Source: Haematobacter missouriensis (lineage in GTDB: Bacteria > Pseudomonadota > Alphaproteobacteria > Rhodobacterales > Rhodobacteraceae). From it: a stretch of 36,474 nt of DNA. Below, piece after piece: positions 9,603 to 19,030 of the stretch. Below the pieces are notes generated by a model, which was not told the DNA's origin, ran no database searches, and worked only from the letters and a program-made list of their open reading frames with translations. Numbering within the stretch: the first letter of the stretch is position 1; each line of letters begins with the position of its first letter. The DNA is taken from contig NZ_JFGS01000025.1 of assembly GCF_000740775.1 (NCBI RefSeq), positions 1 to 36,474 on the forward strand. The letters run 5' to 3'. Position numbers and translations under genes: made by a program.

Positions 9603-10901
9603 CTAGCGGTGGTCCGTCTTCAGCCGCCGCTCCAGATACAGGGAGTAGCGCGACATGCCGAAGCAGAAGATGAAGAAGCAAAGGCCGATGAAGATGAACA
9701 GCTCCCAATAGATGCCGTTCCAGCTCTGGTTGGCCCGGATGGAGTTGGACAGCCCGATCGGATCGAGCAGGCCGATGAAAACGACGAGGGTCGTATCCTT
9801 GAACAGCCCGATGAAGGTGTTGACGATGCCGGGGATGGAGATCTTCAAAGCCTGCGGCATGATGATGAGCCGCTGGGCCTGCCAGTAATCGAGCCCGAGG
9901 GCGTCCGCCGCTTCGTACTGCCCGCGGGGCAACGCCGCGAGCCCGCCCCGGATCACCTCAGCCATATAGGCGGCGGCGAAAATCGTCACCATGATGACGA
10001 CGCGCAGAATGATGTCGAAGTTCGTTCCGGGCGGCAGGAAGTAGTTCAGCAGCAGCGATGCCGTGAAAAGCAGCGTGATGAGCGGCACGCCGCGAATGAA
10101 CTCGATGAAGCCCACGCAAATCGTCTTGACGATGAAAAGGTTGGACTGCCGTCCCAGCGCGAGCAGAATGCCCAGCGGTAGGGAAAGCGCGATCCCCGTC
10201 ACACCGATTATGATGGAGAGCATGAAGCCGCCGAAATTGTTGGAAGGGACGTAAGTCAGCGACAGAGGCAGAACGGAGGAAAGCCCCGCCACGACCCACT
10301 GCTGCACGAACCCCCACCACAGAAGCGGCACAACCACCGCCGCCAGCAGGCCAGTCAGCGTATTGAAACGCTCGCCCAGCCGGAAGGCAGGTATGACAAG
10401 CCCCAGCCCGGCCATCACCGCCAACGGATACCAGAGCGTGCCGCCCCACAGCAGCCAATAGGCGACGGCGGGATAGAGCGGCGTGAAATACAGCAGCACC
10501 CGCGGCACCTGATTGAAAAGGATCGGCCCTATGGCGACAAGGAGCAGCACCATCGCCAGCGTCGGCCGCCAGTAGAACTGTTGCGGATAGAAGCCGAACA
10601 GGAGCTGGTTCCAGCGTTCGGTAATCACCGCGAAACAGGCACCGGTGACGTCTGGCCCATAGCGTGCGGCAATGATCTGCCGGCACTCAGTCAGAGAACT
10701 CGCATGCCAGACAGAGCGCGCCAGCCAAGGGCCGACCGCTGCGACGACCAGGTAACAGATGTAGAGCGCGATCACCGTGAGGATGATGTTGACCGGGCCG
10801 GAGAACAGGTTCTCTCGCAACCATTTCAGCGCCCCCCGCTCCCGTGCTGGGGGTTGTTCCGGCTCCAGCATATGCGTGCGGACGAAGGAAGTGTCGCTCA
10901 T
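9603..10901 (-). CDS. bztC: Amino-acid ABC transporter permease BztC/AapM
   Basis: A 432-residue inner-membrane permease. A first transmembrane segment (residues about 32-57), a soluble stretch and several more segments precede the His/Glu/Gln/Arg-type permease core in the C-terminal half, where the EAA loop [20 protein letters not shown] is seen. The unusual length, about twice that of a simple HisM-type permease, is normal for AapM/BztC. It pairs with BztB to form the channel. AAGGAG within the last codons of bztB serves as its ribosome binding site, indicating coupled translation. Confidence 0.92.
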   Translation of the reverse strand: MSDTSFVRTHMLEPEQPPARERGALKWLRENLFSGPVNIILTVIALYICYLVVAAVGPWLARSVWHASSLTECRQIIAARYGPDVTGACFAVITERWNQLLFGFYPQQFYWRPTLAMVLLLVAIGPILFNQVPRVLLYFTPLYPAVAYWLLWGGTLWYPLAVMAGLGLVIPAFRLGERFNTLTGLLAAVVVPLLWWGFVQQWVVAGLSSVLPLSLTYVPSNNFGGFMLSIIIGVTGIALSLPLGILLALGRQSNLFIVKTICVGFIEFIRGVPLITLLFTASLLLNYFLPPGTNFDIILRVVIMVTIFAAAYMAEVIRGGLAALPRGQYEAADALGLDYWQAQRLIIMPQALKISIPGIVNTFIGLFKDTTLVVFIGLLDPIGLSNSIRANQSWNGIYWELFIFIGLCFFIFCFGMSRYSLYLERRLKTDHR

Positions 10902-10902
10902 C

Positions 10903-12159
10903 CTATCGCTCCTTCAGCTTCACGGTGCTGTTGTAGAGGTTCATCGCGCCCGAGATCACCAGAGAGATCACCAGATAGATGAGCATCATGAGCATCATGG
11001 CCTCCAACTCCCGCCCCGTCTGATTCAGGGTGATCCCGCCCAAAGTGGATCGAAGGTCCATATAGCCCACGGCAAGCGCCAGAGAGGTGTTCTTGGTCAG
11101 GTTAAGATACTGGGAGATCAGCGGCGGAATGATGACCCGCAGCGCCTGCGGAAGGATCACGAGCCGCATCGTCCGCGACGGACGCAGACCAAGGGCGGCT
11201 GCCGCTTCCGACTGGCCGCGTGACACGGCCAGAATACCGCCGCGCACCGTCTCCGTGATGAAGGCGCCGGTATAGAGCGAGAGCGCGATCCACATGGCGA
11301 TGAGCGAATCCCGCATGTAGATGCCGCCCTGAAAGTTGAACCCCTGCAGCGACGGCCGGTCGAGGTGAAAGCCGAGCGCGTAGAGAACGGCTACGAAGGG
11401 CACGACGAAACCCAGCAGGCTCTTCCACCAGATGACAGGCCTGCGGCCGGTTGCGTTCTGCACCCTCTCCGCGTTCCGGCTGAGGGCGCGGTGAATCAGC
11501 CATCCGATGACCAGCGCCGCCAGCACGGCCAGAAAATTCAGGCTGATCGTGAACGGCCCGAGCGTAAGGGCGCCGAGGCTGCGGTCGAACATCGGCCCGG
11601 CGATATAGATGCCCCGGTTGGTGATCGCCATGGTGTCGAACAGCTTCATCGTCGCCGCCGGATTCTCGCCCCTGAAGGCGTTCGGCGCGGGCATGCTCTC
11701 ACTGAAAATGGCGAAGACCACGAGGATCCAGATCAGAAGCGGCACATTGCGGAAAATCTCGACATAGATCGCCGCCAGGCGGGAGACGAGCCAGTTGTTG
11801 GAAAGACGCAGTACGCCGCCGATGACGCCGATGATCGTTGCCGTCACGCAGCCCATCACCGCGAGAAGCAGCGTGTTCATCAGTCCGACCAGCAGGGCGC
11901 GGCCATGAGTGCTGTCGTTGGAATATTCGATCAGCCGCTGGTTGATATCGTAACCCGCTCGGACATTGAGAAAGCCGAAATTGAAATCCTTGCCGAGCGC
12001 CCGGAGGTTGTCGACCGCGTTGTGGACAAGCCACGCAGCCCCCGCCATGAACGCCATAAGGAAAATGATCTGTATCGTCAGCGCGCGGTAACGCGTGTCG
12101 TAGAGCAGCATGCTCAGACGAAACGTCCCTCGCGGCGGCTGTTCTGTGGTCGTCACCAT
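10903..12159 (-). CDS. bztB: Amino-acid ABC transporter permease BztB/AapQ
   Basis: A 418-residue inner-membrane permease, partner of BztC. The first transmembrane segment is near residues 29-47. The C-terminal half carries the binding-protein-dependent permease core with the EAA loop AAALGLRPSRTMRLVILPQA. The frame is open to a TTG at 12216, inside the preceding terminator hairpin region. The ATG at 12159, with AGGGAGA upstream, is the sensible start. The gene follows bztA after a hairpin, so its expression probably depends on readthrough from the bztA promoter. Confidence 0.92.
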   Translation of the reverse strand: MVTTTEQPPRGTFRLSMLLYDTRYRALTIQIIFLMAFMAGAAWLVHNAVDNLRALGKDFNFGFLNVRAGYDINQRLIEYSNDSTHGRALLVGLMNTLLLAVMGCVTATIIGVIGGVLRLSNNWLVSRLAAIYVEIFRNVPLLIWILVVFAIFSESMPAPNAFRGENPAATMKLFDTMAITNRGIYIAGPMFDRSLGALTLGPFTISLNFLAVLAALVIGWLIHRALSRNAERVQNATGRRPVIWWKSLLGFVVPFVAVLYALGFHLDRPSLQGFNFQGGIYMRDSLIAMWIALSLYTGAFITETVRGGILAVSRGQSEAAAALGLRPSRTMRLVILPQALRVIIPPLISQYLNLTKNTSLALAVGYMDLRSTLGGITLNQTGRELEAMMLMMLIYLVISLVISGAMNLYNSTVKLKER

Positions 12160-12215
12160 ATTATGGGCTGTCTCCCTGGATTTTGGCCCGGCGCTCTTCG
12201 GCGTCGTGGTCCTCA

Positions 12216-12251
12216 AATCGAAAGGGGCGCCTCCGGTTCCGGAAGCGCCCC
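12216..12251 (-). terminator. Hairpin between bztA and bztB (partial terminator)
   Basis: The 13-base arms 12239-12251 and 12224-12236 pair along their whole length on the minus-strand RNA, with one G-U pair and a two-base loop, and are followed by TTTCGATTT. The hairpin begins 9 bases after the bztA stop. Placement just after the binding-protein gene is typical of ABC operons, where partial termination or 3'-end protection lets the binding protein be made in excess over the permeases. Confidence 0.65.
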
Positions 12252-12259
12252 CACCGAGA

Positions 12260-13276
12260 TCAGCGGAACGGCGGAGAGTATTGCAGGCCGCCTTGCGTCC
12301 ATTGCGCGTTCAGCCCGCGCGCAAGGCCGATCGGCGTCGACTCGCCCAGGTGTTTCTCGAAGATCTCGCCGTAGTTGCCCTCGGCCTTGATGGCGCGGTA
12401 GGCCCACTGGTTGTCCAACCCGAACATCGCCCCGAGGTTGCCTTCGGTGCCAAGCAGCCGGTTGATCTCCGGGTTCTCGCCCGCCGCTTTCGACAGCTCG
12501 TCGATATTGGCGGAGGTCACGCCGTATTCCTCGGCCGCGACGAGGGCGTTCTGCGTCCAGCGCACGATGTCGGCCCATTGATCATCGCCCTGCCGAACCA
12601 GCAGTGCCAGCGGTTCTTTGGAGATGATTTCGGGCAGGATGATGTGATTTTCCGGGTCAGGGAAGGTTCCCCGCATCGCGGCAAGGCCGGAGGCATCCGT
12701 CGTATAGACGTCGCAGTTGCCGGCGAGATAGGCCTGCTGACCTTCGGCCTGCGTCTCGATCGGCTTGGCCTCATAGGTCATGTTGTTGGTCTTGAAATAG
12801 TCGGCGAGGTTCAGTTCCGTCGTCGTCCCGGTCTGGATGCAGACGCGCGCGCCGCCCAGTTCCTTGGCCGAGGTCACGCCCATGTCCTTGCGGATGAGGA
12901 AGCCTTGCCCGTCGTAGTAGTTGGTGCCGGTGAAGGTGAACTTCAGGTCCACATCGCGCGAGAAGGTCCAGGTGGTGACGCGGGCCAGAACATCGATCTC
13001 CCCGGAGGCCAGCGCGGTGAAGCGGGTCTGGCCGGTGGTCGGGACGAACTTAACCTTCATCGGATCGCCAAGCACCGCGGCAGCCACAGCCCGGCAAAAC
13101 GCGACGTCGAAACCTTGCCAGACGCCGTTCGCATCCGGGGCGGCAAAGCCCGCGAGGCCGGTGTTCGTTCCGCAGTTCAGTTCGCCGCGCGACTTCACAT
13201 CGTCAAGCGTCGCGGCGGAAGCGGCGCTTGCAAGCCCGATCCCTGCCAGCGCGCCGAGAAATACCTTCGTTTTCAT
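12260..13276 (-). CDS. bztA: Periplasmic amino-acid binding protein BztA/AapJ
   Basis: A 338-residue solute-binding protein of the general L-amino acid (AapJ/BztA) family. Residues 1-22 form a signal peptide (hydrophobic FLGALAGIGLASAASA, cut after ASAA or near it). The mature part begins LDDVKSRGELNCG and carries the family patterns GFDVAFCRAVAAAV and GEIDVLARVTTWTFSRD. Two cysteines at NCGTN and AFCRA, plus others, may form disulfides in the periplasm. It captures acidic amino acids or their amides and hands them to BztB/BztC. AGGAAAGG precedes the ATG; the first gene of its operon. Confidence 0.94.
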   Translation of the reverse strand: MKTKVFLGALAGIGLASAASAATLDDVKSRGELNCGTNTGLAGFAAPDANGVWQGFDVAFCRAVAAAVLGDPMKVKFVPTTGQTRFTALASGEIDVLARVTTWTFSRDVDLKFTFTGTNYYDGQGFLIRKDMGVTSAKELGGARVCIQTGTTTELNLADYFKTNNMTYEAKPIETQAEGQQAYLAGNCDVYTTDASGLAAMRGTFPDPENHIILPEIISKEPLALLVRQGDDQWADIVRWTQNALVAAEEYGVTSANIDELSKAAGENPEINRLLGTEGNLGAMFGLDNQWAYRAIKAEGNYGEIFEKHLGESTPIGLARGLNAQWTQGGLQYSPPFR

Positions 13277-13374
13277 AGATTACCTTTCCTGATGGTCAGC
13301 CCCTTGCGGAGCACTGGCCCCGGAATTCCTCCCGGTGTCCGACAGCGTTGCGAGAACCGCCGCCCAGCAGGCAA

Positions 13375-13404
13375 ATCTTGCGCGGGACGTCCTGAAAACG
13401 TCAA
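13375..13404 (-). promoter_or_regulatory. Putative bztA promoter
   Basis: On the minus strand TTGACG (13404-13399) is followed after 18 bases by CAAGAT (13380-13375), about 98 bases before the bztA start. The 208-base gap also holds an AT-rich stretch (13459-13487) with several T runs just after the atp12 stop, which may act as a weak terminator. No clear operator is seen. Confidence 0.4.
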
Positions 13405-13484
13405 TAGGATCGTCGCTTACGGACGATGTGCCGCGAATGGACATCACACTCACGGTTAAAATGCTTAAAAAGTGTGCAAAAAAT

Positions 13485-14201
13485 TTAATCAGCGCGACGG
13501 TAGAGGCTCATGAAACGGGCGGCATCGAGGAAATCCGTGCGCCGTTGCGCGGCCTGCGCCTCCGCCTGCTCGTCCCGGCCCCAGATTTCGGCCTGCCAGT
13601 CTTCATCGAGGCGCGACAGATCCCATGCTTCCTCCGGAGCGAGCCGTCCTTCCGCCACCGCCAGCCCAAGGATCAGAGAGCCGCTGAGCGCCACGAGATC
13701 ATGGAGCGCGGTGAGCTCGAACGGATCGAACGTCGCCACGCGCGCTTCCAGCTGCGCGAGCGTCGCCGGCGGCTGCGCCTTGAACATCACACCGGTCGTC
13801 ACGGACAGCGGCGCCGCCAGCGCCTCCCCCGCCCAGAGAAGCAGCGGATCCCAGCGGTCCGCCTGCCGCGCCACCAGTTCCGCCGGCGCTTCCGCCCGAT
13901 AGGCCAGCAGGTCCGTTCCGCCGTAGTCGCCGACGATCTCCGCCACCGCGTCCCGCTGGCCGGTCACCTTGTCGATCGCGGAATTGGCCATCCGCGTCAG
14001 CGGCATCGTCTCCGGCGCGACATGCTCCTGCTGAGCCTCCCATTCGGCGGCAAGCGCCTCGGCAAGCGCGCGACTCCGCACGCGAAGCGGCTGGCGCGCA
14101 GGTGTCCTCAGTGGCCGGCCATCCAGCGCGACGCCGTAGTCATTGCCCTCTGCCAGCACGGATGTCGCCTTCCAGAACCGCTTCGGCCGCCATTCGCTCA
14201 T
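13485..14201 (-). CDS. ATP12-family F1-ATPase assembly chaperone
   Basis: A 238-residue protein related to mitochondrial Atp12, which holds the F1 alpha subunit during ATP synthase assembly; alphaproteobacteria carry a homologue. Recognisable segments are RFWKATSV at the N-terminus, ALDGRPLRTPARQPL and AIAEEW-like AEALAAEWEAQ, MPLTRMANSAID and DLLAYRA. Upstream codons in frame lack family similarity. The ATG at 14201 overlaps the stop of the HAD gene (ATGA), fixing the start. It is the last gene of the rluC-HAD-atp12 set. Confidence 0.88.
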   Translation of the reverse strand: MSEWRPKRFWKATSVLAEGNDYGVALDGRPLRTPARQPLRVRSRALAEALAAEWEAQQEHVAPETMPLTRMANSAIDKVTGQRDAVAEIVGDYGGTDLLAYRAEAPAELVARQADRWDPLLLWAGEALAAPLSVTTGVMFKAQPPATLAQLEARVATFDPFELTALHDLVALSGSLILGLAVAEGRLAPEEAWDLSRLDEDWQAEIWGRDEQAEAQAAQRRTDFLDAARFMSLYRRAD

Positions 14202-14860
14202 GCCGCAATTCCTCTCCGCTCCAGCACATACGCGAGTTCGGCATAATCGCTCACGATCACGCCCGCCCCGGCATCGCGCAGCCGGTCCGGGCCATGGTAT
14301 CCCCAAGTGACCCCGATGGTCGGAACACCTGCCGCAGCGCCCATCTCCATATCAAAGCTCGCATCGCCGATCATCACGGCCTGCGCCGGCGCAACACCGG
14401 CTGCTGCCAACGCGGCCTCCAACATCGCGGGATGCGGTTTTGACGGATGGTCGTCCGCGACCTGCGTCGTCAGAAAATGCCGGGTGAGGCCGTGCCCCGC
14501 CAGCAGCTTGTCCAGCCCCCGCCGCGCCTTGCCCGTAGCAATGCCGAGCAGCGTGTGATCCTCCGCCGCCAGCCCGTCCAGCACCGCGCGGGCGCCCGGA
14601 TAGAGCGGGGGAATCCCGGGCGCATCTTCGCCGCTAAAGACACCGTGACAGCCCTCGACCATGCGCGTGACATCGGCTCCCGGTGCAAGCCGCGCCAGCG
14701 CGACCGGAAGCGACAGACCGACGATGGAGAGCGCCTGTTCCCGCGCGGGCATGGGACGCTCGACCGCCGCCATGGCGGCGGCGATACCTGCAAGGATGGC
14801 CTCCTGGCTGTCCACCAGCGTGCCGTCCACGTCGAAGACGACGAGGCGGAGCGCGGTCAT
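14198..14860 (-). CDS. HAD-family phosphatase (Gph/PGMB-like)
   Basis: A 220-residue haloacid-dehalogenase hydrolase. Motif I DVDGTLVDS supplies nucleophile Asp10 and Asp12; motif II lies in GIATGK; motif III Lys in HPSKPHP; motif IV in MIGDASFDMEMG. The helical cap between motifs I and II is that of phosphoglycolate phosphatase-like enzymes. The substrate is uncertain. The start overlaps the rluC stop and the stop overlaps the atp12 start, each by four bases, so the three are translationally coupled. Confidence 0.9.
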   Translation of the reverse strand: MTALRLVVFDVDGTLVDSQEAILAGIAAAMAAVERPMPAREQALSIVGLSLPVALARLAPGADVTRMVEGCHGVFSGEDAPGIPPLYPGARAVLDGLAAEDHTLLGIATGKARRGLDKLLAGHGLTRHFLTTQVADDHPSKPHPAMLEAALAAAGVAPAQAVMIGDASFDMEMGAAAGVPTIGVTWGYHGPDRLRDAGAGVIVSDYAELAYVLERRGIAA

Positions 14861-15906
14861 TCATCTTCCTCTGCAAAAGGGTCGGCAGGCACGTCGCCCT
14901 CCGCCCACTGGAAGGTTTTCCAGGTTCGCTGCATGTGCTCGGGCAACGGAGCCGTCACGGTGATGCGCTTGCCCGTCACAGGATGGTCGAAGGAGAGGGA
15001 ACGGGCGTGGAGATGCAGCTTCCGGCTGATATCCCCGCCAAGCTGCGACCCCCAGCCATCGCCGAGGTTCTCCTGCCCCGAGCCGCCATACTTCCCGTCG
15101 CCCACGATGGGATGGCCTATCTCCGCCATATGGGCACGAAGCTGATGCGTCCGCCCGGTGATCGGCACGAGCGCGACCCAAGAGGCACGGGTGCCAAGGT
15201 TCTCCAGCACGGCATAATCGGTGGTCGCGCGCTTTGCGCCCTCCGTTTCCTGCACCTTGGAGGGATGGATGGCGATCATCCGCTCCCCCTCACCGCGCCC
15301 ACCATGACCCGGCGCCTTGACCAGCCCGTAGCGGATCGTGCCCTTGCGAGGGGCGGGAACGCCCGCCACCGCCGCCCAATAGATCTTGCGTGTCGCGCGG
15401 GAGCGGAAGGCTTCCGACAACTCCCGCACCGCGCGATTGGTCCGGGCGAGCAGCAGGACGCCGGAGGTATCCTTGTCCAGCCGGTGCACGAGCTTCGGCT
15501 TCTCCGGCAGACCGAACTTCAACGCCTCCGCCAGAGCATCGACATGCCGGTCGGCCAGGCCAGAGCCGCCCTGACTCGGCAGGCCCGGCGGCTTGTTGAT
15601 GGCGATGATGTGGTCGTCCTTGTAGAGCACGGCGCGGCGGATCATCTCCTCGTCGCTTTCGCTGACGCGGGGTGCCGGGACGCGGCGCTCGACGGGCGGC
15701 GCATCGGGGATCGGTGGCACGCGAACGACCATGCCGGGTGCGACACGGCTCGACGCCTTCACCCGGCCGCCGTCGACGCGGATCTGGCCCGTCCGCGCCA
15801 TCTTCTCGATGGCCCCTTGGTTCAGGGCGGGAAAGTGGCGCTTCAGCCAGCGGTCCAGCCGCTGCTCGCCCTCATCCTCGGCGACAGTAAAGAGTTTAAC
15901 GCTCAT
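14857..15906 (-). CDS. rluC: Ribosomal large subunit pseudouridine synthase (RluC/RluD type)
   Basis: A 349-residue RNA-modifying enzyme. The N-terminal S4 RNA-binding domain covers about residues 14-62 (RLDRWLKRHFPAL ... GQIRVDGGRVK). The catalytic motif HRLDKDTSGVLLLAR places the active Asp at 144. The later GRTHQLRAHMAEIGHPIVGD stretch is typical of the RluA family. RluC modifies three uridines in 23S rRNA; RluC rather than RluD is chosen from the general sequence and is tentative. The ATG at 15906 overlaps the crcB stop; the frame is open further upstream only because it shadows crcB. Confidence 0.9.
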   Translation of the reverse strand: MSVKLFTVAEDEGEQRLDRWLKRHFPALNQGAIEKMARTGQIRVDGGRVKASSRVAPGMVVRVPPIPDAPPVERRVPAPRVSESDEEMIRRAVLYKDDHIIAINKPPGLPSQGGSGLADRHVDALAEALKFGLPEKPKLVHRLDKDTSGVLLLARTNRAVRELSEAFRSRATRKIYWAAVAGVPAPRKGTIRYGLVKAPGHGGRGEGERMIAIHPSKVQETEGAKRATTDYAVLENLGTRASWVALVPITGRTHQLRAHMAEIGHPIVGDGKYGGSGQENLGDGWGSQLGGDISRKLHLHARSLSFDHPVTGKRITVTAPLPEHMQRTWKTFQWAEGDVPADPFAEEDE

Positions 15907-16268
15907 GACATCATGCTCCGCGCAAGGGTCGCGCCTGCGAGAACGGCAAGAAGCGACAGGATGAGAGAACCAGCGACATAGCTCGTGGCAGAGAGCACCC
16001 GCCCTTCCTCCCAGAGCGTCAGCGTCTCCAGCGAGAAGGCGGAGAAGGTGGTAAACCCGCCCAGAAGGCCGGTGAGCAACAGGGGCCGCAGATGCGCCGC
16101 GATCGACATGGCCAACATCCCCATCACAAAGGATCCGGCGATGTTGACGAGCATCGTGCCCAGCGGAAAGCCCGGCACCACGCGTGCCATGCCCATCGTT
16201 GCCGCATAGCGCAGCACTGACCCCGCCGCGCCGCCAAGCGCCACCTGAAGAAAGCTCGTCCAGTTCAT
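15903..16268 (-). CDS. crcB: Fluoride ion channel CrcB/Fluc
   Basis: A 121-residue membrane protein with four transmembrane helices that exports fluoride as a dual-topology dimer. The family hallmarks are GTMLVNIAGSF (Asn42) and GGFTTFSAFS (71-80), which hold the fluoride path and the central sodium. No crcB-type fluoride riboswitch is evident in the 65 bases before it. The stop overlaps the rluC start. The upstream gene is rarA on the same strand. Confidence 0.95.
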   Translation of the reverse strand: MNWTSFLQVALGGAAGSVLRYAATMGMARVVPGFPLGTMLVNIAGSFVMGMLAMSIAAHLRPLLLTGLLGGFTTFSAFSLETLTLWEEGRVLSATSYVAGSLILSLLAVLAGATLARSMMS

Positions 16269-16290
16269 CGCGGACCCTTCGCGCGTGGGC

Positions 16291-16340
16291 CAACCCGTGT
16301 CAACCTGCAGCCGGTCTCAACCCGTAGCCAGTGTCAACCT
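16291..16340. repeat. Short imperfect direct repeat between rarA and crcB
   Basis: Two units begin with CAACCCGT and end with GTGTCAACCT (16291-16306 and 16318-16340); the second has a 7-base insertion. The second unit runs into the last codons of rarA. It may be a local duplication; no function is evident. Confidence 0.35.
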
Positions 16341-17650
16341 TCACCCCGCTTCTCACGCAGGCGGGCGAAATACTCCAGCCGCTTCTTCAACTCCCGTTCG
16401 TAGCCCCGCTCCACTGGCTGATAAAGCACGGGACGCCGCACGCCGTCGGGGAAATAGTTCTGGCCCGAGAAGGCATCCTCCTGATCGTGGTCATAGGCAT
16501 AACCCGCGCCATAGCCCTGCTCCTTCATCAGCCGGGTCGGAGCGTTCAGGATATGCTTGGGCGGCGGTTCTGAGCCGGTCTTGCGGGCCAGGCCGCGCGC
16601 CTCCTTGTAGGCCATGTAACCCGCGTTCGACTTGGGGGCGAGCGCAAGATAGACGAGCGCCTGCGCCAGAGCCAGCTCCCCCTCCGGCGAGCCCAGACGC
16701 TCATATATCTCCCACGCATGGAGGCAGACCGTCTGCGCCTGCGGGTCGGTGAGGCCGATATCCTCCACCGCCATCCGGGTTATGCGACGGGCGAGGTAGC
16801 GCGGATCCTCCCCACCCTCCAGCATCCGCCCAAACCAGTAGAGCGCCGCATCAGGGTCCGACCCCCGAACGGATTTGTGCAGAGCGGAGATCAGGTTGTA
16901 ATGCTCGTCACCCGACTTGTCGTATTTCGCCGCCCGCCGCATCAGCCGCTGTCCGAGCTGGCCGGGGTCGAGCGGTTCCTTGACCCGCCAGGCCATGACC
17001 TGTTCGATCAGGTTCAGCAGGGCGCGGCCGTCGCCATCCGCCATCTCCAGCAGGGCATCCCGTGCCTCCGGGCGGAGTGGCAGCGGGCGGCCCAGTTCCT
17101 TCTCCGCCCGCTGGGCGAGGCGCTCCAGATCGGCCAGCGTCAGCCGCTCCAGCACCATGACCTGCGCCCGCGACAGCAGTGCGGCGTTCAGCTCAAAGGA
17201 AGGGTTCTCCGTCGTGGCTCCGACAAGCAGGATCGTGCCATCCTCCATATAGGGAAGGAAGCTGTCCTGCTGCGCCTTGTTGAAGCGGTGGATCTCGTCA
17301 ACGAACAGCAGCGTCCCCTGACCGTTCTGACGGCGAAGCTTTGCGGCCTCGAACACCTTGCGAAGCTCCGGCACACCGCTGAAGATCGCGCTGATCTGGA
17401 CGAAGGCCATCTCCGTCGCATCCGCCAGCAGCCGCGCGATGGTCGTTTTCCCGACGCCGGGCGGCCCCCACAGAATCAGAGAGGACAGGCTGCCGGAAGC
17501 AAGCATCGCGCCGAGCGGCCCCTCCGGCGCCAGCAGCGCGCCCTGCCCGATGACCTCCGAAATCTCGCGGGGCCGCAGCCGGTCCGCCAGAGGACGCGGA
17601 GCCGTGGTTGCCGCCGCCGGAGTGTCCGGGGTATCGAACAGATCGCTCAT
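16334..17650 (-). CDS. rarA: Replication-associated recombination ATPase RarA (MgsA)
   Basis: A 438-residue AAA+ ATPase acting at stalled replication forks, related to clamp-loader subunits and eukaryotic WRNIP1. Walker A GPPGVGKTT is at 62-70, Walker B and the DEIHRFNKAQQD segment follow near 115-126, and the sensor region reads GATTENPSFELN. The C-terminal half holds the RarA tetramerisation part (SALHKSVRGSDPDAALYW, and LGLAPKSN-like LALAPKSNAGY). The N-terminus is a short flexible Ala/Pro segment. The start lies 3 bases after the protease stop, so the two are co-transcribed. Confidence 0.95.
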   Translation of the reverse strand: MSDLFDTPDTPAAATTAPRPLADRLRPREISEVIGQGALLAPEGPLGAMLASGSLSSLILWGPPGVGKTTIARLLADATEMAFVQISAIFSGVPELRKVFEAAKLRRQNGQGTLLFVDEIHRFNKAQQDSFLPYMEDGTILLVGATTENPSFELNAALLSRAQVMVLERLTLADLERLAQRAEKELGRPLPLRPEARDALLEMADGDGRALLNLIEQVMAWRVKEPLDPGQLGQRLMRRAAKYDKSGDEHYNLISALHKSVRGSDPDAALYWFGRMLEGGEDPRYLARRITRMAVEDIGLTDPQAQTVCLHAWEIYERLGSPEGELALAQALVYLALAPKSNAGYMAYKEARGLARKTGSEPPPKHILNAPTRLMKEQGYGAGYAYDHDQEDAFSGQNYFPDGVRRPVLYQPVERGYERELKKRLEYFARLREKRGEG

Positions 17651-17653
17651 CCT

Positions 17654-19030
17654 TCAGCTCCGGAAGCGGAGCAGCGCGCGCCGCCCTTCCCGCTCGTATT
17701 CGATCTGCCAGCGGCTCGCCCGCTCCGCATTGGCAGCGCGCAGATCGGCGGTCGTTGCGATCTGTGTCCCGTTTATGTTGCGCAGGATGTCGCCAGGCCG
17801 CAGTCCAAGGCCGAGCGTCTCCTGCCCCACATCAGTGATGACCACGCCGGCAAGCCCGTCAGGAAGCGCCATTTCACTCGTCACGGCGGGGTTGAGATTG
17901 GCGACCGTATAGCCTTGAAACGGCCCGCCGGTGAGGGTGACGACGTCCCGCGCGGGCGTATCCGGCGGCGCGATAAGCCGGACACGGGTCGTCTCCTGTC
18001 TATCCTGCCGGAGATAGGTGACCTCTGTCTCTGCACCGACCCCCCGCACAGACATACGGAAGATCATCTCGGCCGGTGTGTTGACGGGCACGCCGTCAAG
18101 CTGAAGGATCACATCCCCTCTGGACAGGCCCGCTTCTGCGAAAGGGCTGCCGGGGGCGAAATCCAGAATGGCCAGGCCCTGAGGCGCCCGCTGACCAAAG
18201 CTCTCCGCCATACCTGCATCCACCGCCTGCCCGGCAATCCCGGCCCAGGGACGTTCGAACTTTGTGCGCCCGGCTTCAGCCTGCGTGACGACTGCATGAA
18301 CCAGATTGGCGGGAATCGCGAAACCGATGCCACTCGACGCGCCGGAAGGGCTGAGGATCGCCGTGTTTATCCCGATGATCCGCCCCGCCACATCCACCAG
18401 CGCCCCGCCGGAGTTGCCGGGATTGATCGGCGCATCGGTCTGAATGAAATAGCCCCGCCCGCCGCCGATGCCCAGGTTGGAGCGAGCGAGACCGGAGACG
18501 ATGCCGCTGGACACGGTCTGCCCAACGCCGAAAGGGTTGCCAATGGCCAGCACGAGCTCCCCCACCTCCACCTCATCGGAGTCTCGGAGCGCGAGCGCGG
18601 GAAGACCGCTCGCTCCCTTCAGCCTCAGCACGGCGAGATCGGTCTCCTCGTCCGCCAACAGCACTTCCGCATCGAATTCCCGCCGGTCGGTCAGCACGAC
18701 ACGGATCTGGCTCGCTTCCTTCACGACGTGGAAGTTCGATACGATGATCCCGTCAGCCGTCAAGATCACACCAGACCCCAGAGAACTCTGCACGCGCGGC
18801 ACCTCCCGCCCAAAATTGCGGAAGATGTCGGCAAAGAAGGGATCGATTCCGAAAGGCGTCTCCCGCTGGGAGACGACCCGTTGCGTGTAGATATTCACGA
18901 CGGAGGGTGTCGTGGCCTTGACCACCGGCGCGAAGCTCATGGTGATTTCCGCCGGACTGGCCGGAATCGTCTGTGCCGCAAGCGGCTGGACGGCGAGCAA
19001 CAGTGCAAATGGGGCAGCGATCATGCGCAT
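17654..19030 (-). CDS. Do/DegQ-like periplasmic serine endoprotease
   Basis: A 458-residue HtrA-family protease. Residues 1-19 form a signal peptide ending in PLAAQ. The trypsin-like domain has the catalytic triad His101 (SNFHVV), Asp131 (DLAVL) and Ser207 (GNSGGAL). Two PDZ domains follow, about 245-340 and 370-455. Family members degrade or refold damaged envelope proteins. GGAG lies eight bases before the ATG at 19030; an in-frame ATG two codons later is possible. The luxI frame reads over its first 278 bases in another phase, which is discussed under luxI. degP or degQ cannot be decided, so no symbol is given. Confidence 0.92.
   Translation of the reverse strand: MRMIAAPFALLLAVQPLAAQTIPASPAEITMSFAPVVKATTPSVVNIYTQRVVSQRETPFGIDPFFADIFRNFGREVPRVQSSLGSGVILTADGIIVSNFHVVKEASQIRVVLTDRREFDAEVLLADEETDLAVLRLKGASGLPALALRDSDEVEVGELVLAIGNPFGVGQTVSSGIVSGLARSNLGIGGGRGYFIQTDAPINPGNSGGALVDVAGRIIGINTAILSPSGASSGIGFAIPANLVHAVVTQAEAGRTKFERPWAGIAGQAVDAGMAESFGQRAPQGLAILDFAPGSPFAEAGLSRGDVILQLDGVPVNTPAEMIFRMSVRGVGAETEVTYLRQDRQETTRVRLIAPPDTPARDVVTLTGGPFQGYTVANLNPAVTSEMALPDGLAGVVITDVGQETLGLGLRPGDILRNINGTQIATTADLRAANAERASRWQIEYEREGRRALLRFRS

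Noticed and set aside
15907-16293. Upstream in-frame extension of rluC
   Set aside because: It shadows crcB in another phase; the S4 domain begins at the ATG at 15906, which overlaps the crcB stop.
18753-19020. C-terminal tail of the luxI frame as a genuine new domain
   Set aside because: It overlaps the signal peptide and protease start in another phase, has shadow-like composition and no recognisable fold; treated as a result of a lost stop or frameshift.
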